A stretch of DNA of 64,000 nt from Anaspis maculata (Eukaryota > Arthropoda > Insecta > Coleoptera > Scraptiidae): the NCBI GenBank assembly GCA_949128115.1, contig OX421962.1:96646935-96710934 (forward strand). Reading direction: 5' to 3'. Position numbers and translations under genes: made by a program. Below, piece after piece: positions 61,720 through 64,000 of this stretch. The notes under the pieces are model-generated. The model had not been told where the DNA came from and searched no databases. It was given only the letters and a program-made list of their open reading frames with translations. Position 1 is the first letter of the stretch. Every line of letters starts with the position of its first letter.

Positions 61720-62776
61720 CCGGGCCTCGGGGCCTCAATCATCTGATGGGGCCCCCAATTCCTCTTGTTTGTGAAAAATACTCAAAAAAATTGGGATAAA
61801 ATCTAAAAATTTCAATTTTTTCCCCCGATGATCTTTTTTTTTCGCATATTACTTAGGTGAGAAACATTGTTTTCCTATTTTTTCCATTTTAAAGTTACCT
61901 TGGCAAGCCCCATGACAACAGGTTTGGGGGCCTACACACAGGCAATAGAGGTGTGTCTGTATCACGGAGTCTCTGCGAATTATTTTCACTTAAGGCTTTA
62001 GGGGCCCCGGTCCCGGATATCACAGTGCCAGGGGCCTCAAGCCTTTTGAAATTTTGTATTTTATTATTTCTTTTCAAAAGAGGGGGAAGACAATACAACA
62101 AAATTATCTTTTCTGCGCGCTGCAGGTATAGTAGAAATTCATGTTATTCCTAATTTTGTATATACGAGTAGGTTCTAGCATTGAGTCAACAGTCCAAATC
62201 CAATTCAACATCCAAAGCTGGAACCGAAAACTTCTTGTAGGTACTGGTGGTTAGTGGCACAGCCAAGGGGGGCGGAAGTGGGCGAATGAGACCACCCCCC
62301 TACCTCTCAAGCGCCCATGGCACTTCATTCCACACTAAACCGATACAGGAAAAAATTCTGGCGAAAATTTTCAAGAAGCGCAAAAATTTTCTGAAAAGAA
62401 GTTTGATTATCAAGTAATTTTGGTGAAAACGTCGAAAACCGAAATCGCAAAACGCACGAAATATACCGATTATCATCAGCATCATTATTATTATTATGCC
62501 CAAAAAATTTCGGCTGCGGCGCTACTTTTCCCTGACTTGCACCCTCACCGTTGCCTTTGCCCTCTACGCCCTCAAACTCTGACTGCGCTACTGTGTGTTA
62601 ACACTAAGCTATTAACAACACATTTTTTGTTTCTTAGGCTTTTGCTCAATTACGGCGGGGCAGGGCGGGCCAAAAAGTCTGTGGCCTCCCTTCATATTCT
62701 CAACTTTCACTCCTTAGGGGCCCCATCTCACAATTCCGCCCCGGGCCCCCACTTCAGTCCTCAGTCCGCCACTGGA
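61720..62776. repeat. G/C-run-rich debris of hAT-like elements
   Basis: Runs such as GGGGCCCC and GGGGCCT recur (61715-61760, 61990-62040, 62690-62760). At 62765-62773 the plus strand reads CCGCCACTG, the mirror of the CAGTGGCGG start typical of many hAT elements. AGTGGCACAGCCAAGGGGGG near 62254 looks like another such terminus. Pairing and target duplications could not be established, so this is a mosaic and not a defined element. The 145-codon frame at 62420-62857 runs through it and is not supported. Confidence 0.4.
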
Positions 62777-63007
62777 TACAGGGTGAGCTGTATGATTAAA
62801 AAGAGACGAACCAAAACAATATACGGGTATTATGGAATGTATTATGAAGCCCACTAAAAATATTTGAGGAATTCTTCGACTTTTTCTAATTTATTTACGT
62901 TTATCCATGAATTTTCAAGGGGTGGTCTTTCGAACCCTTCAGTTTCGTTGTTTAAAAAAAAATTTGATAAACTGTTGGTGGCAGAATTACAAGGAACAAA
63001 TATCAAG

Positions 63008-63057
63008 CCGGTATAGGGAGGAAGGGAAGCCAGTGAATGCTTCCCTCCCTATACCGG
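63008..63057. repeat. Strong hairpin
   Basis: CCGGTATAGGGAGG plus GAAGC pairs with GCTTCCCTCCCTATACCGG around the 8-base loop CAGTGAAT; the only irregularity is a four-base AAGG bulge on the left strand. Confidence 0.7.
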
Positions 63058-63202
63058 AAATTTTGCCGAACTCCTGTATGTCCCAACACAGGGTAAGTAT
63101 TTTCAACGACCACCAACATCGCATGGCGTCGGCACCATCGTCCGTATTTTACGTGATATTCGACATTTTCTTGCATTTAGAAAGCATTCCAACTAAATTA
63201 AA

Positions 63203-63261
63203 GAGCTTGTGTTGACCCCTGGAGTGGTAATCGAACGCGCTGACCACCCCACCACAAGCTC
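63203..63261 (-). ncRNA. tRNA-like or SINE-derived fragment
   Basis: A 9-bp stem (GAGCTTGTG with CACAAGCTC) closes a 59-base segment. On the minus strand it reads GGGGTGGTCAGCGCG (A-box-like) directly followed by GTTCGATTACC (B-box-like, GGTTCGANNCC). The boxes are far too close for a real tRNA and no anticodon arm exists, so this is a truncated tRNA relative or the head of a decayed SINE. Confidence 0.3.
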
Positions 63262-64000
63262 CTCTTGACCAGCTTATCTACGTCAAAAACCAGTAAGTAA
63301 GTAAGTTCCCATTAACTTGGGTCGAATAATGCCCCCTATGGGAGCTAGAACCTCTTAAAGGGAAAAACCTGATGATGGTTTTTTGCAAATATTCTCGAAA
63401 TTTGCCGAGATAAATTGACGAAATTTGGTTTAACCTCCACATGTTATAAGCTCAGGTAATGCTGTGAACAAGATTTCCACATTTCACTCGGGGACGTTCA
63501 ACAAAGGGGGGACGGGGCATAAATTCAGTCCAATTTTTGGCTCATGACATTTTGTGAATTTCAATAAGAAAATTAGGGATATCAGAACTATTTATGAGAA
63601 AAACTTCTCTTGTACCATTACGATCCGACGCACCGTTTCCAAGATAAAATCACTTTGAAGATCCAGAGACTCCACGATACTGTTTTAATAGTCCTATGTG
63701 GTTGTAATTAATACACAATGAACAATAAACAATAAAGAAAACTTCACCTGAGAGTTTACCAAAATTCTCAAATTCCGAGTTTAGGAATCAGAACAAGAAC
63801 ACCAACTGTGTTTTCTTGGACCAAAAACAGGAAAAAAATTTCCAATAAAAGTGGGTTGAAAATGCTCCTTAGGTGCATTCATCCTAAAGTGCGATTTATC
63901 TTATGTCGGAAAGTTCCTCTTCCAAGGGTCTCTACGTCCCACAAGGAACATTTTTCATCCCACCTTAATTAAAAAATGTCGTCCTGTTAGTGGTCCGAAA
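63262..64000. other. No gene seen
   Basis: No open frame of note. It contains the short stretch that weakly mirrors 242-300. Confidence 0.4.

Noticed and set aside
62420..62857. 145-codon plus-strand frame
   Set aside because: Runs through G/C-run transposon debris and beyond its end; no domain.
242..63720. Inverted similarity between the two ends of the window
   Set aside because: Only about 30 bases with several mismatches; no boundaries.

Overview
The window looks like nuclear DNA of an invertebrate, most likely an insect. It is AT-rich, CpG is not depleted, and it carries GACA microsatellites, many short GTAGGTA-type runs, eukaryotic transposons and no bacterial gene packing. Nothing fixes the species. 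I found no complete host gene and no rRNA, snRNA or intact tRNA gene. Most short open frames are chance frames in AT-rich DNA or frames through repeats. The clearest coding sequence belongs to transposable elements.

Layout: 370-1190 is a GACA-rich higher-order tandem array. 1525-2650 holds two decayed copies of one dispersed repeat. 3200-3970 is a decayed LINE reverse transcriptase (minus strand). 4203-6919 is an AT-rich element hosting a doubly nested palindrome (5653-6825). 6920-11540 is gene-poor. 11540-15097 is the main gene, a non-LTR retrotransposon of the restriction-like-endonuclease (RLE) type on the minus strand, with an N-terminal C2H2 finger, reverse transcriptase and PD-(D/E)XK endonuclease, broken by one frameshift and two in-frame TAG codons. 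15100-20280 is gene-poor. 20283-21588 is a Tc1/mariner-like element with long inverted arms and a transposase-tail remnant. 26204-27023 and 35860-36662 are two copies of one fold-back element. 32769-33905 is a hAT-like fold-back. 38795-40120 is a second nested palindrome, sitting in a tandem repeat. 43614-45664 holds two abutting palindromes sharing one TA. 47467-48222 is an unrecognised 251-codon frame. 50569-51667 is a head-to-head minisatellite with an insertion flanked by an exact 8-bp duplication. 54110-54640 is a GGAATTCC minisatellite. 57530-59760 is a 262-bp G-rich tandem array containing a 758-bp insertion with a TA duplication. 61.7-62.8 kb is G/C-run-rich, hAT-like debris.

The unifying signal is structural. 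At least fourteen large fold-back (palindromic) elements cover roughly a fifth of the window. Several unrelated in sequence share the terminus TA|CAGGGTG (or CCGGGTG/GAGGGTG). In two places a fold-back element sits at the exact centre of another palindrome. This nested TA-targeted organisation is the best candidate for something undescribed. It is read directly from the sequence, but its mechanism is inference.
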